The notes: a model not told the origin generated them from the letters alone. 64,000 nt of DNA from Ramlibacter rhizophilus (GCF_004681965.1 NZ_SMLL01000006.1:248001-312000), one strand, 5' to 3'; shown: positions 43,649 to 52,779, numbered from the stretch's first letter. Program-made: numbers and translations.

Positions 43649-45949
43649 CTACTGCATGAAGCCGATGCTGCGCGCCTCGCGCACCTCGGGCTTGAGGCGG
43701 TGCTCGGCTTCCAGTTGGTCCAGGAACTCCTCGGGGCTGAACTCGGCCGAGAGGATCACGACCTGCCGCTTCACCGCGGCGAAGTCGCCGGGGCACAGCT
43801 GGTCCAGCTTCGCCAGCCGGGCGGCCAGCGCGGGCGCGAGGCGCGCCGCGTCGCCGCCCAGCCCTTCGGCCACGAACATGGCCTCGCGCTGCGCCGCCGT
43901 GAGCGGTCGGAACTTGATCTTGAAAGTGAAGCGCCGCAGCGCCGCCTGGTCGATGCGGTCGAGCAGGTTGGTGGTGCAGATGAAGATGCCGTCGAAGCGC
44001 TCCATGCCCTGCAGCATCTCGTTGACTTCGGTGACCTCGTAGGTGCGCTGCGCACCGCGCCGGTCCTGCAGGAAGCTGTCCGCCTCGTCCAGCAGGAGCA
44101 CCGCCTTCTCGGCTTCGGCCTCGCGGAACATGGCCGCCATGTTCTGCTCGGTCTCGCCGACGAACTTGCTCATGAGGTCGCTGGCCTGCTTGACCAGCAG
44201 CGGCCGCTGCAGCGCCTGCGCGATGTACTCGGCCAATGCGGTCTTGCCGGTGCCGGGCGGGCCGAAGAAGCACAGGGTGCCGTGGCCGCGGTCCTTCAGG
44301 GCCGCGACGATGCGCGGCACCTCGAAGCGGCATTCCACGTTCAGCATGTCCAGGTCGTAGGCCGTCACGCTGCGCCGCTGGCCCGCGCGCTGGTCCCGCA
44401 CGCCCAGCGCGAGGTCCGCATTGCGCAGCTGGCGCTCGATCAGCGGCTCGACCCCCACCGCCTCGCAGCGCGCCAGCTCGGCGAAGCGCACGGCCGTGCG
44501 GATCTGCGCCGGGGTGAGCCCCTTGCGCTCGGTCAGGCGCGCGATGAAGGGCTCGGACACGGCCACGCCTTCCAGCGACCGGCGCACCAGCTGCTCGCGC
44601 GCGCCGGGCGGGGGTGACTTCAGCTCCAGGTGGTAGGCGAAGCGGCGCCGGAAGGCGGGGTCGATCTGCTCGATGCGGTTGGTGACCCAGATCGTGGGCA
44701 CCGCGTTGGCCTCCAGGATCTGGTTGACCCAGGCCTTGCCGCTCACGCTGCCGCTGGTGGGCGCGACCACCTGCTCGGCGCGCGCCATCAGCTGCGCGGC
44801 TTCGGTGCTGATGGGCGGGAACACGTCCTCCACCTCGTCGAAGAGCAGCGCCGCCTGCGCACTGCCCTTGAGGAACACCTGCGCGATCTGCAGCGAGCGG
44901 TAGCGGTCGCGGCCGGAGAGCGAGTTGCCGTCGCGGTCGGCGTACTCCACCTCGTACAGCTCCAGGCCCGCGGCCTGCGCCACCACCTTGGCCAGCTCGG
45001 TCTTGCCGGTGCCCGGCGGCCCGTACAGCAGCACGTTGACGCCCGGCTCCTTGCGCGCGACCGCGTTGCTCAGCAGGGAGCACAGCACCTGCGCGTCTTC
45101 CTGGGCGAAGGCGAAGTCCTGCAGGCCCAGCGTGCTCTTGCTGGCCGGGCGCGTGAAGACCGCCATCAGCTCGGCCTCGTCGCGGTACTCGCGCATCAGC
45201 ACGGGCGGCAGCTTCTCGCTGACCTTCATCAGGTCGGCCAGGTCCGTGATGTTGTGTTCGGAGATCAGGTTCTCGACCAGGCCGATGCGTTCCAGGCGCG
45301 AGCCCGCGCGCAGCGCCTCGCCCACTTCGCTGGGCGAGACGCCCGCGATCTCCGCGATGGCGGCATAGGCCTCCGGCGCGTTGTTGACCTTGAACTCCAC
45401 CAGCAGGCTGCGCAGGTCACGCTGGTAGCGCGCCAGTGTTCCGTACAGCAGCAGCGCGCGTTCGGCCTTGTTCAGCTGGAGCAGGCCGGCCAGCGCGTCG
45501 ATGTTCTTTTCCACCAGCGTGCTCTGCTTCTTGAGCGCGTGCGTGAGCCAGTCACCGGTGAGGCTCAGGACGTGCAGCAGGTCCTTGGGCTGGTCCTTGG
45601 CGTATTCGTCCAGGTAGAAGAACAGCGTGCCTTCTTCGTAGGGGCCGCGCCAGACACCGTGGCGCTCCAGGAATTCGCGCGTGGACAGCGCCTCGTGGCC
45701 ACGCCAGAACTCGTTGTCCTTGCAGCGCCGGGCCAGGAACTCGCGCAGGCGTGCCAGGGTGGGCGCGGGCCAGACGAGGTGGCGGCCGGACAGGGACAGC
45801 AGGCCGTTGAGGTCGCGCCGCACATTGAATTTCGCCCCTTGGCGTGCGGCCAGGGTCAGCACGAAATGCGAGCACATCATGTCCAGCACCGGGGCGTTGA
45901 CCAGACCCGGGGACGGTAGGACCTGCACGTCGATGGAACGCTTGACCAT
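43649..45949 (-). CDS. Tandem AAA+ ATPase with uncharacterised helical N-terminal domain
   Basis: 766 residues with two complete AAA+ modules. D1: Walker A GPPGTGKT (310-317), Walker B LLFDEVEDVF (D371-E372), sensor/arginine region TNRIEQIDPAFRRRF. D2: Walker A GPPGTGKT (563-570), Walker B LLLDEADSFL (D621-E622) and TNLLDRIDQAALRRFTF. Residues 1-280 are helical, without a recognised protease, zinc or Clp N-domain. No HEXXH is present, so it is not an FtsH. The two-ring layout recalls Cdc48/p97 or ClpB-type remodellers; the substrate is unknown. GGAGG lies 6 bases before the ATG. Confidence 0.85.
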   Translation of the reverse strand: MVKRSIDVQVLPSPGLVNAPVLDMMCSHFVLTLAARQGAKFNVRRDLNGLLSLSGRHLVWPAPTLARLREFLARRCKDNEFWRGHEALSTREFLERHGVWRGPYEEGTLFFYLDEYAKDQPKDLLHVLSLTGDWLTHALKKQSTLVEKNIDALAGLLQLNKAERALLLYGTLARYQRDLRSLLVEFKVNNAPEAYAAIAEIAGVSPSEVGEALRAGSRLERIGLVENLISEHNITDLADLMKVSEKLPPVLMREYRDEAELMAVFTRPASKSTLGLQDFAFAQEDAQVLCSLLSNAVARKEPGVNVLLYGPPGTGKTELAKVVAQAAGLELYEVEYADRDGNSLSGRDRYRSLQIAQVFLKGSAQAALLFDEVEDVFPPISTEAAQLMARAEQVVAPTSGSVSGKAWVNQILEANAVPTIWVTNRIEQIDPAFRRRFAYHLELKSPPPGAREQLVRRSLEGVAVSEPFIARLTERKGLTPAQIRTAVRFAELARCEAVGVEPLIERQLRNADLALGVRDQRAGQRRSVTAYDLDMLNVECRFEVPRIVAALKDRGHGTLCFFGPPGTGKTALAEYIAQALQRPLLVKQASDLMSKFVGETEQNMAAMFREAEAEKAVLLLDEADSFLQDRRGAQRTYEVTEVNEMLQGMERFDGIFICTTNLLDRIDQAALRRFTFKIKFRPLTAAQREAMFVAEGLGGDAARLAPALAARLAKLDQLCPGDFAAVKRQVVILSAEFSPEEFLDQLEAEHRLKPEVREARSIGFMQ

Positions 45950-46074
45950 GGAAAGCCTCCGGCCGGCCGCCCTGGGGCAGTGGCGCGGGTCGATGCTACA
46001 TGGATTGGGCCGGCGGTGGGAGGCGGCCGGAGGGCCGGATCGAGGGGCGGGGCGCGAGGACCGACAATGCGCCG

Positions 46075-47277
46075 ATGATCGAACTCGCCGATGTCCGCCG
46101 CGCCGCCGACCGGGTGCGCGGCCAGGTCCTGGAGACGCCCTGCGTGGAGTCGCGCACCCTGTCGGAGATCACCGGCTGCCAGGTCTTCCTGAAGTTCGAG
46201 AACCTGCAGTTCACGGCGTCCTTCAAGGAGCGCGGCGCGAGCAACAAGCTGGCGCAGCTGGCCGAGCAGCAGCCCCGCCCGCGCGGCGTGATCGCCATGA
46301 GCGCGGGCAACCACGCCCAGGGCGTCGCCTACCACGCCCAGCGCCTGGGACTGCGTGCCGTGATCGTGATGCCGCGCTTCACGCCCGGCGTGAAGGTCGA
46401 ACGCACGCGGGGCTTCGGCGCCGAGGTGGTGCTGCACGGCGACAGCCTGGACGAGGCGCGCGCGCACGCGCTGCAGCTGGCGCGCGAGCAGGACCTCGCG
46501 CTGGTGCACCCGTATGACGACGAAGCCATCATCGCCGGGCAGGGCACCGTCGGGCTGGAGATGCTGCAGGCGGTGCCGGACCTGGACTGCGTGGTGGTCT
46601 CGGTCGGGGGCGGCGGCCTGATCGCCGGGATGGCCACGGCCATGAAGGCGCTCAGGCCCGGCATCGAGGTGGTCGGGGTGCAGGCCTTGCGCTTTCCGAC
46701 CATGTACAACGCGGTCAAGCACGCCAGCCTGCCGGTGGGCCAGAGCTCGATCGCTGAAGGCATCGCCGTCGGAACGCCGGGGCAGCTCACGCAGGCGGTG
46801 ATCGCGCAGCGCGTGGACGACATCCTGCTGGTGGACGAAGGCGACATCGAGGCGGCCATCGTGATGCTGCTGGAGATCGAGAAGACCCTGGTCGAGGGCG
46901 CGGGCGCCGCGGGGCTGGCCGCGCTGGTCAAGTACCCGGAGCGTTTTCGCGGCAAGCGCGTGGGCCTGGTGCTGTGCGGCGGCAACATCGACCCGCTGCT
47001 GCTGGCCGCCATCATCGAGCGCGGCATGGTGCGCGCCGGGCGGCTGGCCCGCATCCGCGTGAGCGCGCGCGACGTGCCGGGCTCGCTCGCGCGCATCACA
47101 GCCACCGTCGCTGCCGCCGGTGCCAACGTCGAGGAGGTGCACCACCAGCGCGCGTTCACACTGCTGGCGGCGCAGAACGTGGAGATCGAGCTGGTGGTGC
47201 AGACGCGCAACCGCGACCACATCCAGGCCGTGCTGGACGACCTGCACGCCGCCGGCTTCCAGGCCCAGCCCATGTAG
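46075..47277 (+). CDS. ilvA: Threonine ammonia-lyase (threonine dehydratase), short form with one ACT domain
   Basis: 400 residues. PLP lysine in FTASFKERGASNKL, the phosphate-binding loop SVGGGGLIAGMA, and the substrate loop SAGNHAQGVAYHA. A single C-terminal ACT-type domain (about 325-400) marks the shorter, catabolic-type enzyme. Role: deaminates threonine to 2-oxobutyrate, feeding isoleucine synthesis or catabolism. The ATG at 46075 gives family length. A thioesterase gene follows 10 bases later. Confidence 0.93.
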   Translation: MIELADVRRAADRVRGQVLETPCVESRTLSEITGCQVFLKFENLQFTASFKERGASNKLAQLAEQQPRPRGVIAMSAGNHAQGVAYHAQRLGLRAVIVMPRFTPGVKVERTRGFGAEVVLHGDSLDEARAHALQLAREQDLALVHPYDDEAIIAGQGTVGLEMLQAVPDLDCVVVSVGGGGLIAGMATAMKALRPGIEVVGVQALRFPTMYNAVKHASLPVGQSSIAEGIAVGTPGQLTQAVIAQRVDDILLVDEGDIEAAIVMLLEIEKTLVEGAGAAGLAALVKYPERFRGKRVGLVLCGGNIDPLLLAAIIERGMVRAGRLARIRVSARDVPGSLARITATVAAAGANVEEVHHQRAFTLLAAQNVEIELVVQTRNRDHIQAVLDDLHAAGFQAQPM

Positions 47278-47287
47278 AGTGCGGCGC

Positions 47288-47701
47288 ATGCAGACGGAAC
47301 AACTCCAGTCGGCCCTGGCCGAGCTTTTCGCGCCGTGGGTCCAGGCCCTCGGACTCGTCGTGGTCTCTGCGGGGGGCAACGGTGATGAGGGCGTGGTCCT
47401 GCGCCTGCCCAACACGCCCGAGCTGGCCCGCCACGGCGGCATGCTTTGCGGCCAGGCCATGATGGCCGCCGCGGACACGGCCATGGTCCTGGCGCTCATG
47501 CAGCACTTCGGCGAGTTCCGCCCCTGCACCACGGTCCAGCTCAACACCAGTTTCCTCAAGCCCCTGGCGGGCCAGGACGCGCTGGTGCAGGCGCGGGTGC
47601 TGCGTGCCGGCAAGAGCCTGGCCTTCGGCGAGATCGACCTGCGCGGCGCCCAGGACGGCAAGAGCGCGTGCCGCGCCAGCACCACCTACGCCCTGCTCTG
47701 A
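47288..47701 (+). CDS. PaaI-type hotdog-fold thioesterase
   Basis: 137 residues. Hotdog-fold pattern with HGGMLCGQAMMAAADTAM (active-site helix region) and VQLNTSFLKPLAGQD followed by VLRAGKSLAFGEIDL. Family role: hydrolysis of acyl-CoA thioesters; the acyl group is not predictable. It starts 10 bases after ilvA and probably shares its transcript. Confidence 0.85.
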   Translation: MQTEQLQSALAELFAPWVQALGLVVVSAGGNGDEGVVLRLPNTPELARHGGMLCGQAMMAAADTAMVLALMQHFGEFRPCTTVQLNTSFLKPLAGQDALVQARVLRAGKSLAFGEIDLRGAQDGKSACRASTTYALL

Positions 47702-47733
47702 CCCCGCCGGGGCGGGCCGCGGGCCGGCGCCGG

Positions 47734-47739
47734 TAAAAT
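47734..47739 (+). promoter_or_regulatory. Candidate -10 box for the 50-residue membrane peptide gene
   Basis: TAAAAT followed by CGG, 39 bases before the start codon at 47778, repeats the -10 pattern seen elsewhere in this window (compare 48081-48086). No strong -35 is visible in the GC-rich upstream stretch. Confidence 0.35.
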
Positions 47740-47777
47740 CGGTGCATCCCTTTGTCGACCGGCTCCGAGGAACCCTT

Positions 47778-47930
47778 ATGTCCGATCCAGCACAGCGCCA
47801 CAGCCACGGCGATCCCCATGAACCGCAGGACGCCGTCGAAGGCATCATCCACAGCGTGCCCATCGTGCTGCCCCTGGTGGGCGCCGTGCTGATGTTCCTG
47901 CTGGCCTTCATCGCCATCTACCTGGCCTGA
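47778..47930 (+). CDS. Small single-pass membrane protein
   Basis: 50 residues. A hydrophilic His/Asp/Glu-rich head (MSDPAQRHSHGDPHEPQDAV) is followed by one transmembrane helix ending ...AIYLA. It has its own GAGGA ribosome-binding site, a candidate promoter upstream and a strong terminator downstream, so it is very likely a real monocistronic gene. Function unknown; the His-rich head could contact metal. Confidence 0.7.
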   Translation: MSDPAQRHSHGDPHEPQDAVEGIIHSVPIVLPLVGAVLMFLLAFIAIYLA

Positions 47931-47948
47931 TCAGCGGCCGCCTTCCAC

Positions 47949-47994
47949 CGACACGGCCCGCGCCTGCCTCGTGCAGCGCGGGCCGTGTCGTTTT
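47949..47994 (+). terminator. Strong rho-independent terminator
   Basis: A perfect 15-bp stem CGACACGGCCCGCGC / GCGCGGGCCGTGTCG (47949-47963 with 47976-47990) closes a 12-base loop and is followed by TTTT. It ends the small membrane protein transcript. The rest of the 339-bp gap to pckG (47931-48269) holds an AT-rich stretch near 48001-48090, a candidate -10 and a leader of about 180 bases. Confidence 0.85.
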
Positions 47995-48080
47995 CAGCCC
48001 ATCAATAAGATAGACATAACCTCATGCGCCTTTTGCATGGAATTGCTTTGTAACGCAGCCCAGCGCCGCGACTGCTTACC

Positions 48081-48086
48081 TAAAAT
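48081..48086 (+). promoter_or_regulatory. Candidate -10 box for pckG with a long leader
   Basis: TAAAAT followed by CGATCC lies at the end of an unusually AT-rich stretch. A convincing -35 at 16-18 bases is not visible. If used, the pckG leader would be about 175-180 bases, long enough to hold regulatory structure, although I could not identify a known riboswitch in it. Confidence 0.35.
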
Positions 48087-48269
48087 CGATCCCCCAGCCG
48101 ACCGCGGACGCGCCCCAGCCAGGAGACATTCATCGGCGCGACGACGTTGCCCAGCAGCCTCCCGCTTCTCGACTGAGCCAAGCCCGCTTTCCAGAAGGTG
48201 CCGCTCATCGCTTCCCCGCCAGAGCTTCGCCTTGTGGAAATCCGGTTTTCAACATAGGAGCTTCTGTCG

Positions 48270-50120
48270 ATGAATTCCCCCGTGATGCAGGGCTTGTCCC
48301 TCGATGCGCCTTCCTGGGTTCGCAACGCCAAACTGATCGCCTGGGTGGCGGACATGGTGGCCCTGTGCAAGCCCGAGTCGGTGGTCTGGTGCGACGGCAG
48401 CCAGGAAGAGTACGAGCGCCTGTGCCAGCAGCTGGTGGACGCCGGCACCTTCAAGCGCCTGGACCCCGTCAAGCGGCCCGGTTCCTACCTCGCCTGGTCC
48501 GACCCGAGCGACGTCGCCCGCGTGGAGGACCGCACCTTCATCTGCTCGAAGAAGAAGGAAGACGCCGGCCCCACCAACAACTGGACCGACCCGGCCGAGA
48601 TGCGCGCCACGCTGCAGCCGCTGTTCGACGGCTGCATGCGCGGGCGCACCATGTACGTGGTGCCCTTCTCCATGGGCCCGCTGGGTTCGCCCATCGCCCA
48701 CATCGGCATCGAGCTGTCCGACAGCCCCTATGTGGCGGTGAACATGAAGCTCATGACCCGCATGGGCCGCGCGGTGTACGACGTGCTGGGCGTGGACGGT
48801 GAGTTCGTCCCCTGCGTCCACACCGTGGGCGCCCCGCTGGAGCCCGGGCAGCAGGACGTAGCCTGGCCGTGCAACAAGACCAAGTACATCGTCCACTACC
48901 CCGAGACGCGCGAGATCTGGTCCTATGGTTCCGGCTACGGCGGCAACGCGCTCCTGGGCAAGAAGTGCTTCGCGCTGCGCATCGCCTCCACCATGGGCCG
49001 CGACGAGGGCTGGCTGGCCGAACACATGCTGATCCTGGGCGTGACCAGCCCCCAGGGCAGGAAGTACCACGTGGCCGCCGCCTTCCCCAGCGCCTGCGGC
49101 AAGACCAACTTCGCCATGCTGATTCCGCCCGCGGGCTTCGAGGGCTGGAAGGTCACCACCATCGGCGACGACATCGCCTGGATCAAGCCGGGTAGCGACG
49201 GGCGCCTCTACGCCATCAACCCCGAGGCCGGCTATTTCGGCGTCGCTCCCGGCACCAACCACGACACCAACCCCAACTGCATGGACAGCCTGGACCGTGA
49301 CGTGATCTTCACCAACGTGGCCCTCACCGACGACGGCGACGTGTGGTGGGAAGGCATGGGCCCGGCGCCCCGCCACGCCATCGACTGGCAGGGCAAGGAC
49401 TGGACGCCCGAGCTGGCCAAGGAAACGGGCGCCAAGGCGGCCCACCCCAATGCCCGCTTCACCGTCGCGGCCACCAACAACCCCGCGCTGGACGCCGCCT
49501 GGGACGATCCGCGCGGCGTGGCCATCGACGCCTTCATCTTCGGCGGCCGCCGCTCCACCACCGTGCCGCTGGTGACCGAGGCGCGCAACTGGATCGAGGG
49601 CGTCTACATGGCCGCCACCATGGGCTCGGAGACCACGGCCGCCGCTTTCGGCCAGCAGGGCGTCGTGCGGCGCGATCCCTTCGCCATGCTGCCCTTCGCC
49701 GGCTACAACATGGCCGACTACTTCCAGCACTGGCTGGACCTGGGCCGAAAGCTCCAGGCCTCGGGCGCCACGCTGCCGCGCATCTACACCACCAACTGGT
49801 TCCGCAAGGGCCCGGACGGCAAGTTCGTCTGGCCCGGCTACGGCGAGAACATGCGCGTGCTCAAGTGGATGATCGACCGCATCGAGGGCAAGGCCTCGGG
49901 CCAGGAGCATGTCTTCGGCGTGAGCCCGGCTTACGAGGAACTCAACTGGACCGGCCTGGACTTCACGCCCGAGCAGTTCAAGTCCGTCACCAGCATCGAC
50001 AAGGCCGCCTGGGAGAAAGAGCTGACCCTGCATACCGAGCTGTTCGAGCAGCTGGCCTACCACCTGCCCGAGGAGCTCGGCGCCACCAAGGCCCGCCTGG
50101 AAAAGCGCCTGGCCGCCTGA
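48270..50120 (+). CDS. pckG: Phosphoenolpyruvate carboxykinase (GTP)
   Basis: 616 residues, the GTP-dependent family. The P-loop-like PEPCK motif [12 protein letters not shown] lies near residues 270-280. Further signatures are [15 protein letters not shown] (read as [13 protein letters not shown]), [13 protein letters not shown] and [15 protein letters not shown]. Role: converts oxaloacetate to phosphoenolpyruvate, the entry to gluconeogenesis. AGGAG 8 bases upstream fits the ATG. It is preceded by a long leader and followed by a strong terminator. Confidence 0.97.
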   Translation: MNSPVMQGLSLDAPSWVRNAKLIAWVADMVALCKPESVVWCDGSQEEYERLCQQLVDAGTFKRLDPVKRPGSYLAWSDPSDVARVEDRTFICSKKKEDAGPTNNWTDPAEMRATLQPLFDGCMRGRTMYVVPFSMGPLGSPIAHIGIELSDSPYVAVNMKLMTRMGRAVYDVLGVDGEFVPCVHTVGAPLEPGQQDVAWPCNKTKYIVHYPETREIWSYGSGYGGNALLGKKCFALRIASTMGRDEGWLAEHMLILGVTSPQGRKYHVAAAFPSACGKTNFAMLIPPAGFEGWKVTTIGDDIAWIKPGSDGRLYAINPEAGYFGVAPGTNHDTNPNCMDSLDRDVIFTNVALTDDGDVWWEGMGPAPRHAIDWQGKDWTPELAKETGAKAAHPNARFTVAATNNPALDAAWDDPRGVAIDAFIFGGRRSTTVPLVTEARNWIEGVYMAATMGSETTAAAFGQQGVVRRDPFAMLPFAGYNMADYFQHWLDLGRKLQASGATLPRIYTTNWFRKGPDGKFVWPGYGENMRVLKWMIDRIEGKASGQEHVFGVSPAYEELNWTGLDFTPEQFKSVTSIDKAAWEKELTLHTELFEQLAYHLPEELGATKARLEKRLAA

Positions 50121-50141
50121 GCGGACCGCACCCGGCCCACG

Positions 50142-50169
50142 AAAAAGCCACCCCGCGGGGTGGCTTTTT
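50142..50169. terminator. Bidirectional rho-independent terminator after pckG
   Basis: AAAAAGCCACCCC-GC-GGGGTGGCTTTTT: an 8-bp GC-rich stem (50147-50154 with 50157-50164) flanked by five A and five T, so it can end transcripts on both strands. It serves pckG and the minus-strand genes at 50190-50776. Confidence 0.92.
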
Positions 50170-50189
50170 CCTGAGGCTTCCTAAGGCGA

Positions 50190-50345
50190 TCAGGAGCGCT
50201 GCCGCATCCGCTGCTGGCGGCGAGCCCATCGTTGCTGCGCTCGCCGCCGGGACCATCCGTCCATGGCCGCCCGCAGGGGGCCCGGCAGGCGCTGCAGCAG
50301 CCACTGCAGGCCGCGGGCCGGGGCGATCAGAAGGGCGAACAGCAT
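50190..50345 (-). CDS. Possible small basic protein (hypothetical)
   Basis: 51 residues: a hydrophobic N-terminal helix (MLFALLIAPARGLQWLLQRL) followed by a strongly basic Arg/Gln tail (RRRAQQRWARRQQRMRQRS). It begins 11 bases after the stop of the membrane protein gene upstream and ends 20 bases before the bidirectional terminator, so it would fit as the second gene of that transcript. No Shine-Dalgarno is visible. Family unknown. Confidence 0.4.
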   Translation of the reverse strand: MLFALLIAPARGLQWLLQRLPGPLRAAMDGWSRRRAQQRWARRQQRMRQRS

Positions 50346-50356
50346 CCGGGCGCGGA

Positions 50357-50776
50357 TCAGTAGTAGCCCGGCAGCGAGCGGCTGTCCATGCCGCGGCTGA
50401 TGTCGGCCATCACGCGGGCATCCTCCAGCGCCAGCTCCCAGACGCGGCGGTCCTCGGCGGCCTGCTTGCGGCGGGTGTTCCAGCGGCCGGCGGCCGCCGA
50501 CAGCGCCTTGGTGGCGCGGGCCAGCGGGGCCGCGAAGATCGCCAGCGCACCGAAGGCGACTGCCCACATCACGATCCAGGCGGCCAGCAGGTGGCCGTCG
50601 GTCCAGGTGTCCACCAGCTCGTTGGCCAGCACGACGGCGCCGGCCACCACGCCCGCCAGCGCGAGGCTTCCGTGGGCGCTGCGGCGCCAAGCCTGGCGCA
50701 CCACACCGGCGCCGCGCAGGACGCGGGTCAGGCCGGCATGTTCGGTGGGAAAGTCGGTGTGAACGAAGCTGGTCAT
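50357..50776 (-). CDS. Two-helix membrane protein of unknown function
   Basis: 139 residues with two transmembrane segments (about 37-52 and 66-84), then a soluble C-terminal helix with RRVWELALEDARVMADISRG. AAGGAAGA lies upstream of the ATG. It is divergent from the LysR gene, whose regulator may control it (usual for LysR neighbours; inference). Similar small proteins occur in related genomes as hypothetical proteins; no function assigned. Confidence 0.7.
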   Translation of the reverse strand: MTSFVHTDFPTEHAGLTRVLRGAGVVRQAWRRSAHGSLALAGVVAGAVVLANELVDTWTDGHLLAAWIVMWAVAFGALAIFAAPLARATKALSAAAGRWNTRRKQAAEDRRVWELALEDARVMADISRGMDSRSLPGYY

Positions 50777-50873
50777 GAGAATCTTCCTTGTGGGTCGCTT
50801 GCTCCGGCGGGTTGCCGGTCTGTTGTGAAGCGAATACTAGGGTTGTCCCTGATATTTGCCAACTTTAGATTGG

Positions 50874-50885
50874 TGATTCATATCA
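50874..50885. promoter_or_regulatory. Candidate LysR-type operator dyad
   Basis: TGATTCATATCA is an interrupted palindrome (TGAT-N4-ATCA) in the only AT-rich part of the 121-bp divergent region between the membrane protein gene and the LysR gene, 12 bases before the LysR start. Position and symmetry suit autoregulation by the LysR protein. Confidence 0.4.
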
Positions 50886-50897
50886 TTCGTCTTGCCT

Positions 50898-51890
50898 ATG
50901 AATGCGCCCAACTTCCGCCAACTCGACCTCAACCTGCTGCGCGTCTTCGACCAAGTCATGGCCGAGCGCAACCTCACCCGTGCCGCGCGCAATCTGTCGA
51001 TGACCCAGCCGGCGGTCAGCAACGCGCTCACGCGCCTGCGCGACTTCCTGGGAGACCGCCTGGTCGTGCGCAGCGGCTATGGCGTGGAGCCGACACCGCG
51101 CGCGCTGGCCTTGTGGCCGGCCGTGAGCGAGGCGCTGCGGCAGCTGGAGGCCTCCATCGCACCGGGCGCCTTCGACCCCGCGGCCGCCAGCAATACGTTC
51201 GTGCTGGCGATGGCCGATGCCACCGCGGCCGAGCTCATGCCCGGGCTGGTCGAGATCATCGAGCGCCAGGCGCCGGGCATCTCGATGCGGGTGCTGCCCC
51301 TGACCACGCGCGATCCGCGTCGCCTGCTCGACGAGGGGCAGATCGACCTGGCCGTGGGCCATTTCCCGGCCGTGCTGGCCGACCTCACGGCGCAGGCGCA
51401 GGCGGGCGGCGTCTCGGCCTTCGACCACCAGCGCCTCTATGACGGTCGCTACGTCTGCGTCATGCGGCAGGCGCATCCGCTGGCCGCGGCGCCCCTGAGC
51501 CTGGACGTGTTCTGCCGGGCGCACCACCTGCTGGTGAGCTTCTCGGGCCGGCCCTTCGGCTTCATCGACGAGGCGCTCGCCTCCCTCAACCGACGGCGGC
51601 GCATCGTGCTCACCGTGAACCAGTTCTTCACGGCCGGGCGCGTGGTGGCCGGCTCCGATCTGCTCACGGTGCTGCCGCTGCACTTCGTGGCCGTGACCGG
51701 CATGGCCGCGGAGCTGACCTGGCGCGAGCTCCCCTTCGAGGTGCCGGCGGTGCACGTCGACGCGCTCTGGCACCGGCGGCAGGACGCGCGCAGCGAGCAC
51801 CGCTGGCTGCGGCAGGCCGTGTCGGACGCCGCGGCACGCGCCTTCGCGCCGCAGGGCGACAGCCGGCCCCGAACCACCTCGCCACAATGA
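50898..51890 (+). CDS. LysR-family transcriptional regulator
   Basis: 330 residues. N-terminal winged helix (RQLDLNLLRVFDQVMAERNL then TRAARNLSMTQPAVSNALTRL), a linker helix, and a periplasmic-binding-like effector domain (MADATAAELMPGLVEIIERQ onward). It resembles NodD/NahR-type members with the RLRDFLGDRLVVRSGYGVEP segment. Effector unknown. The ATG at 50898 is preferred over a TTG at 50892. Its stop overlaps an out-of-frame ATG; the phosphoesterase gene starts 4 bases later. Confidence 0.92.
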   Translation: MNAPNFRQLDLNLLRVFDQVMAERNLTRAARNLSMTQPAVSNALTRLRDFLGDRLVVRSGYGVEPTPRALALWPAVSEALRQLEASIAPGAFDPAAASNTFVLAMADATAAELMPGLVEIIERQAPGISMRVLPLTTRDPRRLLDEGQIDLAVGHFPAVLADLTAQAQAGGVSAFDHQRLYDGRYVCVMRQAHPLAAAPLSLDVFCRAHHLLVSFSGRPFGFIDEALASLNRRRRIVLTVNQFFTAGRVVAGSDLLTVLPLHFVAVTGMAAELTWRELPFEVPAVHVDALWHRRQDARSEHRWLRQAVSDAAARAFAPQGDSRPRTTSPQ

Positions 51891-51894
51891 GCAT

Positions 51895-52779
51895 GTGAAA
51901 GTCCAGCTCCTGTCCGACCTGCACCTGGAGTCGCATCCCGGCTGCGCTCCGCGTCCCGCGCCCGAGGCCGAGCTGCTCGTGCTGGCCGGCGACATCGGCT
52001 CCTACCAGCCCGGCAGCCGTCTTGAAGGGAGCGACTTCGGCCTCGATCGCTTCTCGCCGCTGCGCGGCTGGCCGACGCCGGTGCTCTACGTCCCGGGCAA
52101 CCACGAATACGACGGGCTCGACTTCGACGCCACGCATGCGCGGCTGCGCGAGACCTGCGAGCGCCTGGGCATCCGCTGGCTGGAGCGCGAATGCGCACTC
52201 ATCGAAGGCGTGCGCTTCCTCGGCACCACGCTGTGGACCGACTTCGAAGCGATCGCCCGTGAGGCGCCCGACACGGTGCGGCGCCTCAAGGCGCGCGACA
52301 AGGCCATGCGCGCCGCCAACTTCTACCTGCGACGCAACACGTCCCTGCGAGATGGCCAGCCGCTGCTCGCCGACGGCTGGCGCGAGCTGGGCCTGGCCTG
52401 CCACCAGTGGCTGCGCGACGCGCTGGCGCAGCCCTTCGACGGGCCCACGGTGGTGGTCACGCATTTCGCCCCGAGCCTGCGCAGCGCCGATCCGCGCTAC
52501 GGCCTCACGCCCGGCACGGCCGGCTTCTGCAACGGCCTGGACGCGCTCTTCGACCAGGCGGACTACTGGCTGCACGGCCACCTGCACTGCCAGCAGGACT
52601 ATGTCGCGGGCGGCTGCCGCGTGCTCGCCAACACCCTGGGCTATGCCAGCAAGGGCGAGCAGGAAGGCTTTCGTGAACAGTTCGTGATCGAGATCAAGCC
52701 GCGGCGTGCCAGGACGCGACCGGCCGACGGCCTGGCCGTGCTAGCCTCGCCGCATTCTTTCGGTGGAGAACCCTCATGA
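51895..52779 (+). CDS. Calcineurin-like metallophosphoesterase
   Basis: 294 residues. Dinuclear metal motifs in order: DLHLE (residues 8-12), AGDIGSY, PGNHEYD, VVVTHFAPS and HGHLHCQ, the complete metallophosphoesterase set. Substrate unknown; such proteins cleave phosphodiesters or nucleotides. A GTG start 4 bases after the LysR stop suggests coupling. The gene overlaps uspA by four bases (ATGA). Confidence 0.9.
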   Translation: MKVQLLSDLHLESHPGCAPRPAPEAELLVLAGDIGSYQPGSRLEGSDFGLDRFSPLRGWPTPVLYVPGNHEYDGLDFDATHARLRETCERLGIRWLERECALIEGVRFLGTTLWTDFEAIAREAPDTVRRLKARDKAMRAANFYLRRNTSLRDGQPLLADGWRELGLACHQWLRDALAQPFDGPTVVVTHFAPSLRSADPRYGLTPGTAGFCNGLDALFDQADYWLHGHLHCQQDYVAGGCRVLANTLGYASKGEQEGFREQFVIEIKPRRARTRPADGLAVLASPHSFGGEPS

